From positions 62,001 through 126,000 of the forward strand of contig CATYLC010000001.1 of NCBI GenBank assembly GCA_958408685.1: a stretch of DNA of 64,000 bases, written 5' to 3'. The stretch is from an uncultured Collinsella sp. (lineage in GTDB: Bacteria; Actinomycetota; Coriobacteriia; Coriobacteriales; Coriobacteriaceae). Made by a program: the position numbers and the translations under genes. Shown piece after piece: positions 7,900-16,616 of the stretch (position 1 is its first letter; each line of letters opens with the position of its first letter). Under the pieces are notes generated by a model. The model saw nothing but the letters and a program-made list of their open reading frames with translations, was not told the origin of the DNA and did no database searches.

Positions 7900-8160
7900 A
7901 TGCCCGATCTCAATGAGACCTTTGGCTATCAGATCTTTACCGGGGCGCGTCATCCTAGTCGCAATAAGGTGCTGCAGATTGCCTTTGCGATGGCGCTGAC
8001 GCTCAAAGAGACCAACCGTGCGCTGACGGCTGCCGGGGTAAGCGTCCTTAACTGCAAGGACCGCCGCGATGCGATTATCATTTTTTGCATCGATCGCGGG
8101 TGCAGCCTCCAAAAGGTCAACGAGGAGCTGTATCGCTTTGGCGAGGAGACGGTGAGTTAG
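7900..8160 (+). CDS. Small conserved helix-turn-helix-like protein
   Basis: A protein of 86 residues without a signal peptide. The stretch SRNKVLQIAFAMALTL, KETNRALTAAGVSVL resembles the compact helical XRE-like domain of small proteins that I recall encoded beside Ser/Thr kinases in Gram-positive anaerobes, where the third helix is followed by KRDAIIIFCI-type residues. GGGAGG precedes the ATG at a good distance. It is 98 bp upstream of the kinase gene and in the same direction, so it is a plausible partner or regulator of that kinase. This assignment rests on resemblance, not on a search. Confidence 0.65.
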   Translation: MPDLNETFGYQIFTGARHPSRNKVLQIAFAMALTLKETNRALTAAGVSVLNCKDRRDAIIIFCIDRGCSLQKVNEELYRFGEETVS

Positions 8161-8209
8161 CGGCTGATATCTGAGCCGGCGGAGCTGCCGAACAACGATG
8201 CAAACGAAC

Positions 8210-8240
8210 GGGGCGCAGATGCCATGGGGTGTCTGCGCCC
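8210..8240. other. Perfect 9-bp hairpin before the kinase start
   Basis: GGGCGCAGA and TCTGCGCCC face each other across a 12-base loop. There is no T-run, so it is not a standard terminator. It lies just upstream of the candidate kinase start codons at 8247-8259 and may affect mRNA processing or ribosome access. Confidence 0.5.
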
Positions 8241-8258
8241 TGCGCTATGATGGAGGCT

Positions 8259-9632
8259 ATGGATACTCAGAGCCCAACATATTCCGATGACGAGCTGACC
8301 GCAGCGCTTGCCGAGCACCTGGCGTCGCTCGATCGCGACGACAGCTATCGCGTGGAGCGTGTACTTAAGCGCTCGTCCGTTGAAACAACCGAGCTCGTGT
8401 ACTTTGAAGGAACCGGCGGTGGTTCGCTCGGCCCCTTTGTCCGTAAACGCATCGATGCTTCGGCTCAAATCGGCGGGGCATACGAGCGTCTGTTTGCCGC
8501 TCAACGGGCGGGCAGACGTTTTGAGCACCTGCCCAGAATCGTCGATTGTCGTCGTGTGGGCGACGATCTCAACGTGGTTATGGAATACATCGAAGGTGAG
8601 ACGCTCGGGGCGCTGGTGGACCGTCTGGGAGCCACCCCCGATTATGCGCACGAAATGTATCCTGTCCTATGCGATGCCGTGGGCGAGCTCCATGTCGGTT
8701 TTGCAATGGCGGGGGAGACGTCGGCGTCGGTGATCCATCGCGACCTCAAGCCGTCGAATATCATCGTGACGGGTGCCAACTATACGCCTGATGACGGCCT
8801 GACATTTTCATCGCTGGTGATTATCGACTTGGGGATCGCGCGCGTATGGCGCGATGGCGCCGATGCCGACACCGTCAAGTTTGGCACGCGACCCTATGCG
8901 CCGCCCGAACAGTATGGGTTTGGGCAGACGAGTGTGCGCAGCGACGTCTACGCACTTGGCGCTCTGTTGTTCTTCTGCTTGACGGGAGTCGACCCTAAAC
9001 CAGGGCTCGACATGCGCGAGCAATGCGAGGCGCGCGGCATTCCCACTCCACTTGCCGATGTCATCTGCATGTCGATGGCGCTTGACCCGACCAAACGTTT
9101 TGCGAGCGCGGAAGCGTTGGGACGGGCGACGCGCGCGGCATACGATCTGAGTCGCCCCGTGCGGCCTCCTGCGCCTGTCCGTACTCCGGCCTCGGAGACG
9201 GTGTTGGCGTCCCAAGGGCTCCAGAACCCCGCAGGGCTTCCTAGGCCTGCCGCCTCCGCTGCATGCGGTCTGCTCTCTCGCGTTCCGGAGTCTCTGGGGC
9301 GCATTTGGAATACGCTCATCTGCTTCTCGCTGCTTGTGTTCTTTGCCGGAAGTCACTTTGCCGTCTTTCACCCCACCGGAGCAAACCAAAGCTACCCGAC
9401 GTGGCTTCTCATAATCGAGTATTTTTTCTTTGTCGATGGTCTTATGGTGCTTATGCATTTTGCGCTGCTCGATAAGCGCCGTCTTCGTCGGCGATTCGCA
9501 CTGCTCGACAGCTATCGCGGCATGAAACTCGCAAAACTCTGGCTCAAGGCATTGGGTGTGCTGCTCCTATGCATGATCGTCATAGTCGCGGTTGCCAATG
9601 CGACCGGCGTCGTCGATACTTCCGCCACCTAA
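8259..9632 (+). CDS. Membrane-anchored Ser/Thr protein kinase
   Basis: A protein of about 457 residues. The kinase core shows the catalytic loop HRDLKPSN (near residue 160), a DLG in place of DFG (IIDLGIARV), the APE-like APPEQYG and the DVYALG helix. The Gly-rich loop is poorly conserved, but the region before VRKRI supplies a candidate ATP-binding Lys. After a Pro-rich linker there are three hydrophobic segments (near TLICFSLLVFFAG, IIEYFFFVDGLMVLM and LGVLLLCMIVIVAV), so it is probably membrane-bound with the kinase in the cytoplasm. The start is uncertain: ATG at 8259 has GGAGG too close, while ATG 8247 and GTG 8229 lack a good site. A bidirectional terminator follows. Confidence 0.85.
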   Translation: MDTQSPTYSDDELTAALAEHLASLDRDDSYRVERVLKRSSVETTELVYFEGTGGGSLGPFVRKRIDASAQIGGAYERLFAAQRAGRRFEHLPRIVDCRRVGDDLNVVMEYIEGETLGALVDRLGATPDYAHEMYPVLCDAVGELHVGFAMAGETSASVIHRDLKPSNIIVTGANYTPDDGLTFSSLVIIDLGIARVWRDGADADTVKFGTRPYAPPEQYGFGQTSVRSDVYALGALLFFCLTGVDPKPGLDMREQCEARGIPTPLADVICMSMALDPTKRFASAEALGRATRAAYDLSRPVRPPAPVRTPASETVLASQGLQNPAGLPRPAASAACGLLSRVPESLGRIWNTLICFSLLVFFAGSHFAVFHPTGANQSYPTWLLIIEYFFFVDGLMVLMHFALLDKRRLRRRFALLDSYRGMKLAKLWLKALGVLLLCMIVIVAVANATGVVDTSAT

Positions 9633-9636
9633 AAGA

Positions 9637-9659
9637 AAAGGGCCCCATTGGGGCCCTTT
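9637..9659. terminator. Bidirectional terminator
   Basis: AAAAGGGCCCC and GGGGCCCTTT form a tight hairpin with a three-base loop between the convergent kinase and coiled-coil wall-protein genes. Confidence 0.85.
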
Positions 9660-9669
9660 GCAGTTGCAC

Positions 9670-10803
9670 TTAGATGCGGTTCATCTGAGCGGCGACTTTG
9701 TTGTACCAGTCCTGCCACGTGGGCGGGCAGTACTTTTTGGCCGCTGCCGGGGTAAGGGTGGAGCCGTAGTTGGCGCCCAGATAGGCAACGTGAGCGGAGA
9801 TGCCCTCGCTCCAGCTGCCAAAGCTGCGCCAACCGCCGCCGCGGGCACTCCAGCCCCAGGCGTTGTAAGAATTGGCGCAATAAGCACCCTTGGTGCTCTC
9901 GATGCAGGCGATGGCGGGGGACCAACGGGGGTCGACACCGGTATTCCAAGCGGCGACGGCAAAGTTATAGCCCTGGCCTGCCATGGGGGAGCCGGCGAGA
10001 TAATTGTCGATGCGGCTCGTCCACTCATTAATGAACGAATCGTAATCGGAACTACCGGTATTGGCGTTGTTCACCGTGGTGTCGATGGTGGTGTTGGTGT
10101 TGGTGGCCTGGCTGCTGGAATTGCTGCCGCTTACGCCCTCGCCCGAGAGCTTCTCGGCGGCAGCGGCCTTATCGGCCTCAAGCTTGGCAAGCTCGGCGGC
10201 ATTTTCCTGCTCGGCTTTTGCCTGTGCCTCGCTGCGGAGCTGCTGGGCCTGCGCCAGCGCATCCTCGGCGTTTTTCTGCTCTGCCTCAAGCTGAGACTTG
10301 GCCTGCTGGAGCTCAGCCTTGTTCTGCTCGAGTTCGGTTTGCATGTTATTGAGCTCTTCGATCTCGTCGACGCTCGAGCTCGTGATCTGGTTGGTGTATT
10401 TGCAGGTCGTGATGAACTCACCCAGGCTCTGTGCGTTGACCAGAAAGCTCACGATGGGATTGGTGCCCTTCTGATACTTGTACAGATCGCGCATGGCAGA
10501 GCTTGCCTTGGCCTGCTGCTCGGGAAGCTTAGCCTCGATTTCCTCGATGCTTGCCTCATTGGAGTCAATCTGCTTTTGCAGGTCATCGAGTTTGGTGCGG
10601 GCGTCGTTGTAGGCGCTCGTGGCGGCTTCGATCTTCTGCTGGGCTGCGGAAAGCTGGTCCTGCGTTGCCTGCGAGGCGGCATACGCCGCAACGGGGGAGA
10701 GCATCGGCGTGGCCGTCAGCGCAACGGCGAGCACGGCGCTCGTGATGATACGAGCCGGCTTCGACGCAATGAGCGCTGCGGTGCGATGATTCGAATGCTG
10801 CAT
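9670..10803 (-). CDS. Secreted coiled-coil protein with a C-terminal lysozyme-like domain
   Basis: A protein of 377 residues. The N-terminus carries a long signal peptide (hydrophobic run ending TPMLSPVAAYAAS). Residues about 50-220 are a coiled coil rich in Gln, Glu, Lys and Ala with the PcsB/CwlO-like block MRDLYKYQKGTNPIVSFL. After a Ser/Thr/Asn linker comes a globular domain (NFAVAAWNTGVDPRWSPAI, ACIESTKGAYCANSYNAWGW) that looks like a lysozyme/transglycosylase-type fold, with the Glu of ACIES as a candidate catalytic residue. It probably cuts or remodels peptidoglycan. I chose the ATG at 10803 because the upstream one lies inside the SD (AGAGGGA). Confidence 0.8.
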   Translation of the reverse strand: MQHSNHRTAALIASKPARIITSAVLAVALTATPMLSPVAAYAASQATQDQLSAAQQKIEAATSAYNDARTKLDDLQKQIDSNEASIEEIEAKLPEQQAKASSAMRDLYKYQKGTNPIVSFLVNAQSLGEFITTCKYTNQITSSSVDEIEELNNMQTELEQNKAELQQAKSQLEAEQKNAEDALAQAQQLRSEAQAKAEQENAAELAKLEADKAAAAEKLSGEGVSGSNSSSQATNTNTTIDTTVNNANTGSSDYDSFINEWTSRIDNYLAGSPMAGQGYNFAVAAWNTGVDPRWSPAIACIESTKGAYCANSYNAWGWSARGGGWRSFGSWSEGISAHVAYLGANYGSTLTPAAAKKYCPPTWQDWYNKVAAQMNRI

Positions 10804-10866
10804 CCAGTCCCTCTGCAATCAATCGTAGGTTATGGTTCGAACGGTATTCTACTACTGCTTTCGACC

Positions 10867-10913
10867 TCAACTTGAACCTTAAAGGTCCCAAAGGGTCAAG
10901 TTGAACTTGAGGC
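10867..10913. promoter_or_regulatory. Inverted TCAACTTGA-type repeats upstream of the wall-protein gene
   Basis: TCAACTTGAACC (10867-10878) faces GGGTCAAGTTGA (10893-10904), and TCAAGTTGAACTTGA (10896-10910) is itself palindromic. On the minus strand the 18-mer at 10896-10913 is nearly identical to one upstream of mraZ at 53683-53700. A regulator site is likely; its protein is unknown. Confidence 0.45.
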
Positions 10914-11037
10914 TTTGGCTTTGACCTGCAGTTATGATGAATTGTTGAGAAACCATAGAGTTCAACTTTAACGTTACGGAGCTCTGTTTGAGAGGAGTTT
11001 TGGGCTGTAAAAGCCATCTCAACGTGGGGTTTTACAG

Positions 11038-11670
11038 CTACAGCGCGCCCTTCTGGCGAGCCTGCTCAATCTCTTCGAGGGCCTCGGCGGGGGTGAACGA
11101 ACAGATGCCGTCGCCGAGTTTGACTACCCGGATATCGTCGCCGGCGTAGACCTCTCCGCCCTTTAGTACCACGCCAAAAACGCCCTCGTGGGGAAAGATG
11201 CAGTCGCCGGCGAGATAGTAGATGGCACAGCGTGTGTGGCAGACCTTGCCGATTTGGCTGATTTCGACAAGCACCTCGCTGCCAAGCTTGAGCTGTGTGC
11301 CCAAGGGGAGCGAGAGCAGGTTGATGCCCCGGGTTGTGAAGTTCTCTCCGAAGTCACCCTTGCGCACATCGAGTCCGCGGGCCTGCGCCGTCTGGATGGA
11401 CTCTGCGGCCAAAAAGGAAACCTGACGGTGCCAATGCCCGGCGTGTGCGTCGGAGGCGAGGCCAAATTGCTCTATAACGGTGTCGTGTCCATCGGCGACG
11501 GGCGACTTGCGCGTGCCCTTGTGTGTCGACGTGTTGATCGAGACGATGCGGGCGGGTCCGTTGTAGGCGTCGTTTGCCGTGCACAGGGGAGCGGTCGCTT
11601 TCGCACGTTCCGCCAGCTCGCGCTTCGCGGCATTGAGGATAGGATTATCGGTCGGATGGTCTTGGGGCAC
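11038..11670 (-). CDS. MOSC domain protein
   Basis: A protein of 210 residues with the MOSC fold found at the C-terminus of molybdenum-cofactor sulfurases and in stand-alone proteins that handle Moco or activated sulfur. Characteristic parts are DAHAGHWHRQVS, GDFGENFTT, LPLGTQLKLG and the Cys-containing IGKVCHTRCAIYY; HEGVFGVVLKGG is typical too. GTG at 11670 is preceded by AAAGG at seven bases. The reaction in this organism is not evident from neighbours, none of which is a Moco gene here. Confidence 0.82.
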   Translation of the reverse strand: MPQDHPTDNPILNAAKRELAERAKATAPLCTANDAYNGPARIVSINTSTHKGTRKSPVADGHDTVIEQFGLASDAHAGHWHRQVSFLAAESIQTAQARGLDVRKGDFGENFTTRGINLLSLPLGTQLKLGSEVLVEISQIGKVCHTRCAIYYLAGDCIFPHEGVFGVVLKGGEVYAGDDIRVVKLGDGICSFTPAEALEEIEQARQKGAL

Positions 11671-11806
11671 GTGTGCGCCTTTCGTTTGAGGATGTCAATA
11701 CGCTGAATCCTACAACAATGGTAGGTTCATTGCCCATTGTCATACAACGGTGAGCGCCGTCTTCGTGCTGGACGATTACGTCGATTGCCATAGATACGGT
11801 GGAGCT

Positions 11807-11836
11807 TTGGGCGCCGGCGGCTTGGCACGCTAGAAT
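11807..11836 (+). promoter_or_regulatory. Promoter candidate for the D-aspartate ligase gene
   Basis: TTGGGC (11807-11812) and TAGAAT (11831-11836) are separated by 18 bases and lie 57 bp before the start codon at 11893. Confidence 0.45.
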
Positions 11837-11892
11837 AAATCAGTTGCGCAAAGACCGCCCGTTGTGTGGGCAGTTCATGATAGGAAGTTTCC

Positions 11893-13149
11893 ATGGCATT
11901 GCAATTTACAGAGCGCGAGTTCATTCCCGTGCTGCTTGGTGGCGACATCAACGCCTATTCGGTGGCGCGCGCCTTCTACGAGGAGTACCAGGTCAAGAGT
12001 CTGGTCTTTGGCAAGTATCAGACGGGTCCCGCGTACCGCAGCCAGATTATCGACTACACGCCCAACGTGGATATCGACACCATGCCCGTGATGCTCAAAA
12101 CCGTCAACGGCATTGCCCAAGCGCATGCCGACAAGACGATTGTCCTTGTGGGTTGTGGCGACAACTATGTCGCTCTCGTGGCTCAAGCCAAAGATGCTCA
12201 TGAGCTGGCGGATAACATCGTCGCTCCCTACGCGCCCTACAGCATGCTCGAGCAGTGCCAGAAGAAGGAGATCTTCTACGAGCTGTGCGAGAAGCATGGT
12301 GTGCCCTATCCGCACACGTCTACCTTTACCAAGGCGATGCTTAATGCCCAGGGTGAGGCGCCTGCCGAAGTGCTCGACCAGATCGATTTTCCTTACCCGA
12401 TGATTCTGAAGCCTTCTGACGGCATCATGTGGTGGCAGCATGAGTTCGAGGGTCAGAAGAAGGCCTATGAGATTGCCGACCGCGCCGAGCTGGAACAGGT
12501 CATTCGCGATTCGTATGCCAGCGGCTACACCGACGATCTGATCTTGCAGGACCGCGTGCCCGGCAACGACGAGTACATGCGCGTGCTCACCAGCTATTCC
12601 GACCGCAACGGCAAGGTGCGCATGATGTGCCTGGGCCATGTGCTGCTCGAGGAGCATCAGCCCCACGGTGTTGGCAACCATGCCTGTATCATTACCGAGC
12701 CCAACGACGAGCTCATGGGCGGCGTGCGCAAGTTGCTCGAGGACCTTCACTTTGTGGGCTATTCCAACTTTGACGTTAAGTACGACGAGCGCGACGGCTC
12801 GTTTAAGTTCTTCGATTTCAACACGCGCCAGGGCCGCAGCAACTACTACGTTACCAACAGCGGCTTTAACGTTGCCAAGTATGTGGTGGACGAGTATGTG
12901 TTCAACCGTCCGTTTGAGCCGGAGTTTGTGACGGCTCAGGACGAGGCCCTGTGGATGGTCGTCCCCATGGGCGTCGTCGACAAGTACGTCAAGGATCCCG
13001 AGTTGCGTGCGAAGGTGCATCGCCTGGACAGGGAAGGTAAGGGCGCCGACCCTTCGTTTATGAAGGGCGACTTTGTCTTTAACCGCTGGCTGCGCATGTG
13101 GCACACCAAGCTGCGCCACTTTAAGCTGTTCAAGACGTATTACAAGTAG
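11893..13149 (+). CDS. ATP-grasp ligase, probable D-aspartate ligase
   Basis: A protein of 418 residues of the carboxylate-amine/ATP-grasp superfamily: an N-terminal Rossmann-like domain (VLLGGDINAYSVARAFYE), the ATP-binding Lys region PMILKPSDGIMWW, and the metal-binding carboxylates FFDFNTRQGRSNYY. It resembles enzymes that add D-Asp (Aslfm type) to the lysine side chain of the peptidoglycan stem. The gene for an aspartate racemase follows 84 bp later, and together they would make and install D-Asp cross-bridges. The precise amino acid attached is inferred from this pairing. Confidence 0.75.
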   Translation: MALQFTEREFIPVLLGGDINAYSVARAFYEEYQVKSLVFGKYQTGPAYRSQIIDYTPNVDIDTMPVMLKTVNGIAQAHADKTIVLVGCGDNYVALVAQAKDAHELADNIVAPYAPYSMLEQCQKKEIFYELCEKHGVPYPHTSTFTKAMLNAQGEAPAEVLDQIDFPYPMILKPSDGIMWWQHEFEGQKKAYEIADRAELEQVIRDSYASGYTDDLILQDRVPGNDEYMRVLTSYSDRNGKVRMMCLGHVLLEEHQPHGVGNHACIITEPNDELMGGVRKLLEDLHFVGYSNFDVKYDERDGSFKFFDFNTRQGRSNYYVTNSGFNVAKYVVDEYVFNRPFEPEFVTAQDEALWMVVPMGVVDKYVKDPELRAKVHRLDREGKGADPSFMKGDFVFNRWLRMWHTKLRHFKLFKTYYK

Positions 13150-13233
13150 ATGAGCGCGGCGCCCGTCCGGTTTGCATCGGGCGGGCGCGGGTATGATACG
13201 CGCAATTGCGCAAGCGTCACCAAGGAGGCGGCG

Positions 13234-13980
13234 ATGGAAAAGCTGGGAGTTATCGGCGGCATGGGCGCCGAGGCCACGTCGTATTACTACGACCAGGTGG
13301 TGCGTCATACGGCTGCTGCCTGCGATCAGGAACATATCGACATGGTGGTGCTCTCCAAGTCGACCATGCCCGACCGCACGTTGGCCATTAAGACCGGCGA
13401 GCATGCCAAGCTGCTGGCGACCATGAAAGAGTGTGCCCAGGCACTCGAGTCGCTGGGCTGTGCGCACATTGCCATTCCCTGCAACACGTCGCACTACTTC
13501 TACGACCAGATCCAGTCGTTTACGAAGGTGCCGATTATCCATATGCCGCGTGAGTCGGTGCGCTATGCTCTGGCCGGTGCGGTGATGGGGGAGTGCGAGT
13601 TCGACCCCAACCTGAGTATGCCGGCCGAGCCAGTGCACAAGATTGGCATCATGGGCACCGACGGAACCGTGGGCGCGGGCGTCTACGGCCGCGAATGTAA
13701 GGCTGCGGGTGTTGAGGTTGTCTATCCCAGCGAGAAACGTCAGAACGATGTGATGTCGCTTATCTACGATGATGTGAAGGCCGGACGTGAGCCCGATATG
13801 GATAAGTTCGACCGCGTGATGTGGGAGTTCGCCCGTAGCGGCTGCGACCGTGTCATTCTGGCCTGCACCGAGCTATCGGTGCTGCAGAAGTACCGAGAGA
13901 TGCCCGAGATCACCCTCGACGCCATGGATGTCCTGGTGCGCGAATCCATCATCCGCAGCGGCGCTCTCTATCGCCTCTAG
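13234..13980 (+). CDS. Aspartate/glutamate racemase family protein, probable aspartate racemase
   Basis: A protein of 248 residues, PLP-independent racemase fold. The first catalytic Cys is in IAIPCNTSHYF (near residue 83) and the second in VILACTELSVL (near residue 210); VIGGMGAEAT is the family N-terminus. Racemases of this group interconvert L- and D-Asp. AAGGAGG at 13222-13228 places the start at 13234. It follows the D-aspartate-ligase-like gene, suggesting a common role in the cell wall. A terminator lies downstream. Confidence 0.85.
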   Translation: MEKLGVIGGMGAEATSYYYDQVVRHTAAACDQEHIDMVVLSKSTMPDRTLAIKTGEHAKLLATMKECAQALESLGCAHIAIPCNTSHYFYDQIQSFTKVPIIHMPRESVRYALAGAVMGECEFDPNLSMPAEPVHKIGIMGTDGTVGAGVYGRECKAAGVEVVYPSEKRQNDVMSLIYDDVKAGREPDMDKFDRVMWEFARSGCDRVILACTELSVLQKYREMPEITLDAMDVLVRESIIRSGALYRL

Positions 13981-13985
13981 CTTCC

Positions 13986-14020
13986 GACCTGCCAAAAAGG
14001 GACAGGTTAATTTTGGTAGG
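13986..14020. repeat. Small REP-like inverted repeat
   Basis: ACCTGCCAAAA and TTTTGGTAGGT face each other around AGGGACAGGTTAA. The word GGGACAGGTT and a related GGGACAGTC at 16671 look like pieces of dispersed repeats; no transposase is nearby. Confidence 0.4.
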
Positions 14021-14039
14021 TTTTATCTGGTGAAACAGT

Positions 14040-14076
14040 AAAGGCCTCGGCTCGTTTGGTGCGAGCCGAGGCCTTT
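14040..14076. terminator. Bidirectional terminator between racemase and ecfT
   Basis: AAAGGCCTCGGCTCG and CGAGCCGAGGCCTTTT form a 15-bp hairpin between convergent genes. Confidence 0.9.
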
Positions 14077-14105
14077 TGCGTTGGGCGGTTGCTGTCGGTG
14101 GTGAA

Positions 14106-14854
14106 CTAGAACAGGAAGCCGATGGCGATGAGGACGATGCTGACGATGAGCACGGCGATGTCCAGGCCCTTGATGGGGTAGCGCTTGTACGAGCTGGCGC
14201 GCGTACGCAGATAGAAGCCGCGCTGTTCTGCCGCCAAGGCTGTGGCATCGGTCTTGCCCACGCTCGAGATGAGCAGCGGCACGCACAGTGGCAACATGAG
14301 CTTAAGCTTCTTGATGGGGTTCTTGGTGTCGTACTCGACGCCGCGTGCGGTCTGCGCCTCCATGATGGCGTTCATCTCCTGACCAAATACCGGCACAAAG
14401 CGCAGCGCCGTGGTAAAGGTGAAGGCATAGCGATACGGTACGTGCAGCACCTCGACGCAGGCGTTGGCAAGGTCGTTGAGCTTGGTCACCATGAGCATGA
14501 GGATGAGTGGTAACGCCACACCCAGCAGGCGCAGGCAGGCCTTCGATCCTGTGATGAGGCCCGTGTCGGTGATAAAACCCCATACCACGTTGCCATCGCG
14601 CATAAAGGCCAGCTGGAGCACCAGCATGATAAGCGCGAGCGGAATCAGCAACTTGAGCAGCGAGAACAGACGGTCGACGACGCCGGCATAGGCACCCAGC
14701 GCAAGGGTGAGTGCCAAAAAGCCCGGCAGCGCCACGTAGGTGTCGGACAAGAAGATGCCGACGATGATGGCGGCAGCGAGGCCCAGTTTGACGACGGGAT
14801 TCAGGCGATGCAGCAGCGTATCGCCCGGCATGTAGTCGATGACGTTAACCACGG
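14106..14854 (-). CDS. ecfT: ECF transporter T component
   Basis: A protein of 249 residues with the CbiQ/EcfT fold. It begins VNVIDYMPGDTLLHRLNP, the family N-terminus, has about five to six hydrophobic segments, and carries the coupling-helix motif MEAQTARGVEYD near residue 170 (A-R-G pattern that contacts the ATPases). I prefer the GTG at 14854 because AAGGAGA lies ten bases upstream, but an ATG at 14885 is possible. It overlaps the fused ATPase by ten bases and is the last gene of the transporter operon. Confidence 0.9.
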
Positions 14855-16596
14855 TGGACCATCTCCTTGGTAATTCGAACGACATCGGTGACCTCGCTCA
14901 CCTGCGCAAAAGCGGGCGAGACGGAAGATGCCAGACGGCGCGAGAGTTCAATAACCTGGGGAGGCTCCACGTAGGCACGCCGCATGAGATCGATGTTCGA
15001 GAATAGCTCGTGCGTGCGGCCGCGGTCGAGGATGCGACCGTCGGCCATTACCACAATGCGCTCGGCAAAATCCGAGACGACTTCCATATCGTGGCAGACC
15101 ATGATAACGGCGCAACCGCGCTCGGCCATGGTGCGCACCGTTTCCATGACGGTCATGCACTCGCGGTAATCAAGGCCGCTCGTGGGCTCGTCGAGCACGA
15201 CGATCTTGGGCTCAACCACTACGACGGAGGCAAGCGCCACCATTTGTCGCTGACCGCGCGAGAGCGAGAAGGGCGCCTCGTCGGCCGGCAAGCCAAAGCG
15301 GTCGATGACGAGCTGGGCGCGACGCAGCGCCTCGGCACGGTCGATGCCGGTAAGCTCCAGGCCAAAGGCGACCTCGTCGAGCACGGTGTCCTTGCAGATC
15401 TGGCGGTCGGGGTTTTGGAAGAGGGTCGCGACCTCGCGAGCGATGCGGCTCGTGGGAACGGCTGCGGTATCCAGTCCCGTGACGCGCACGCTGCCCGAGG
15501 CGGGCTTAAGCAGGCCTGTGAGCAGTTTGGTGAGCGTGGTCTTGCCGGCGCCGTTTTGGCCGACGATGCCCACGAGCTCGCCAGGATAGAGCGTCAGGCT
15601 AAGGTCGTGTACGGCGGCGCCGCCATTGGGATAGGCAAACTCAACATGGTCGAAGGTGAGTACGGGTTCGGCGTCCTTGGCATGAGGGCGCAACGACGGT
15701 GCATGCGGGGAACCGGCGGGCGCCTGGGCTTCGATAGCCGCGCGTGCGGGGTCGACGATGCCCGAAATCAGGCGCTCGGCCTCATCGACATCCAAGCAGG
15801 GGGTACCGCTTACCATGCCATCGGCCTCGAGGCTATTGAAGATACGCGTGACGCGAGGGCAGTCGACGCCGATGGCACGGAGCTCGTCGGTATGCGCGAA
15901 GACCTCGTGTGGCTCGCCCTGCAGCGCAATTTCGCCATGGTTGAGCACGAGCACGCGGTTGCAGTACTCCGAGAGCAGGGCGACCTTTTGCTCAACGACG
16001 ACGATGGTGATTCCAAGTGCGCGGTTTGCCTCACGCAGCGTCTCGAAGACCAACGTGGAGCTGGCGGGGTCGAGTGCCGCGGTGGGCTCGTCGAGAACCA
16101 AGACGTGCGGGCGCATGGCGAGGATGGCGGCGATGGCTACCTTTTGCTTCTGTCCGCCCGAGAGCGTGGCGATCTCGCGGTCGCGCAGGTCGCTGATGCC
16201 GACGGTCTCGAGCGTTTCGCTCACGCGCTGCTCGATCTGGTCGTGGGGAACGCCAAAGTTCTCGAGGCCAAAGAGCATCTCGTCCTCGACGACCGAAGCG
16301 ACCATCTGCGTGTCGATATCCTGCAGCACACTGCCGACGATTTGCGACACGTCGGTGAGCGAGACTTCGCAGGTGTCGTGGCCGTCGACCATGACGGACC
16401 CAAAGAACGTGCCGGTGTAGTGGTGGGGCACGGCACCCGACAGACAGGCGGCAAGCGTGGACTTGCCGGCGCCCGAGGGCCCGATGATGCCGATGAAATC
16501 TCCCTTGTTTACGCTGAGCGAGATGTGGCTGAGCGCCTGCTCGGTCTGCGTGCCATAGGAGAACGAGACATCGTCGACGTTGATGATCGTTTCCAT
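14845..16596 (-). CDS. ecfA: Fused double ATPase of an ECF transporter (EcfA-EcfA')
   Basis: A protein of 583 residues with two complete ABC ATPase domains. Domain 1 (about 1-240): Walker A GPSGAGKST, signature LSGGQKQ, Walker B VLVLDEPTAALD. Domain 2 (about 320-560): Walker A GQNGAGKTT, signature LSRGQRQ, Walker B IVVLDEPTSGLD. ECF energising modules usually carry two separate ATPases; here they are one chain, as in some other Actinobacteria. With EcfT and the S protein it should drive uptake of one substrate, probably tryptophan (see the leader at 17420). Confidence 0.93.
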   Translation of the reverse strand: METIINVDDVSFSYGTQTEQALSHISLSVNKGDFIGIIGPSGAGKSTLAACLSGAVPHHYTGTFFGSVMVDGHDTCEVSLTDVSQIVGSVLQDIDTQMVASVVEDEMLFGLENFGVPHDQIEQRVSETLETVGISDLRDREIATLSGGQKQKVAIAAILAMRPHVLVLDEPTAALDPASSTLVFETLREANRALGITIVVVEQKVALLSEYCNRVLVLNHGEIALQGEPHEVFAHTDELRAIGVDCPRVTRIFNSLEADGMVSGTPCLDVDEAERLISGIVDPARAAIEAQAPAGSPHAPSLRPHAKDAEPVLTFDHVEFAYPNGGAAVHDLSLTLYPGELVGIVGQNGAGKTTLTKLLTGLLKPASGSVRVTGLDTAAVPTSRIAREVATLFQNPDRQICKDTVLDEVAFGLELTGIDRAEALRRAQLVIDRFGLPADEAPFSLSRGQRQMVALASVVVVEPKIVVLDEPTSGLDYRECMTVMETVRTMAERGCAVIMVCHDMEVVSDFAERIVVMADGRILDRGRTHELFSNIDLMRRAYVEPPQVIELSRRLASSVSPAFAQVSEVTDVVRITKEMVHRG

Positions 16597-16616
16597 GGAT
16601 ACCTTTCATAGTCATT

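Noticed and set aside
10992..11036. Terminator after the MOSC gene
   Set aside because: GCTGTAAAA/TTTTACAGC can pair but the loop is long and no T-run follows; left unassigned.
10804..11037. c-di-AMP (ydaO-type) riboswitch upstream of the wall-protein gene
   Set aside because: Such riboswitches often precede wall hydrolases in Actinobacteria, but I find none of the conserved core words here.
11875..13638. Minus-strand frame of 587 codons opposite the ATP-grasp ligase
   Set aside because: Antisense shadow with repetitive hydrophobic composition; the plus-strand ligase and racemase have clear motifs.
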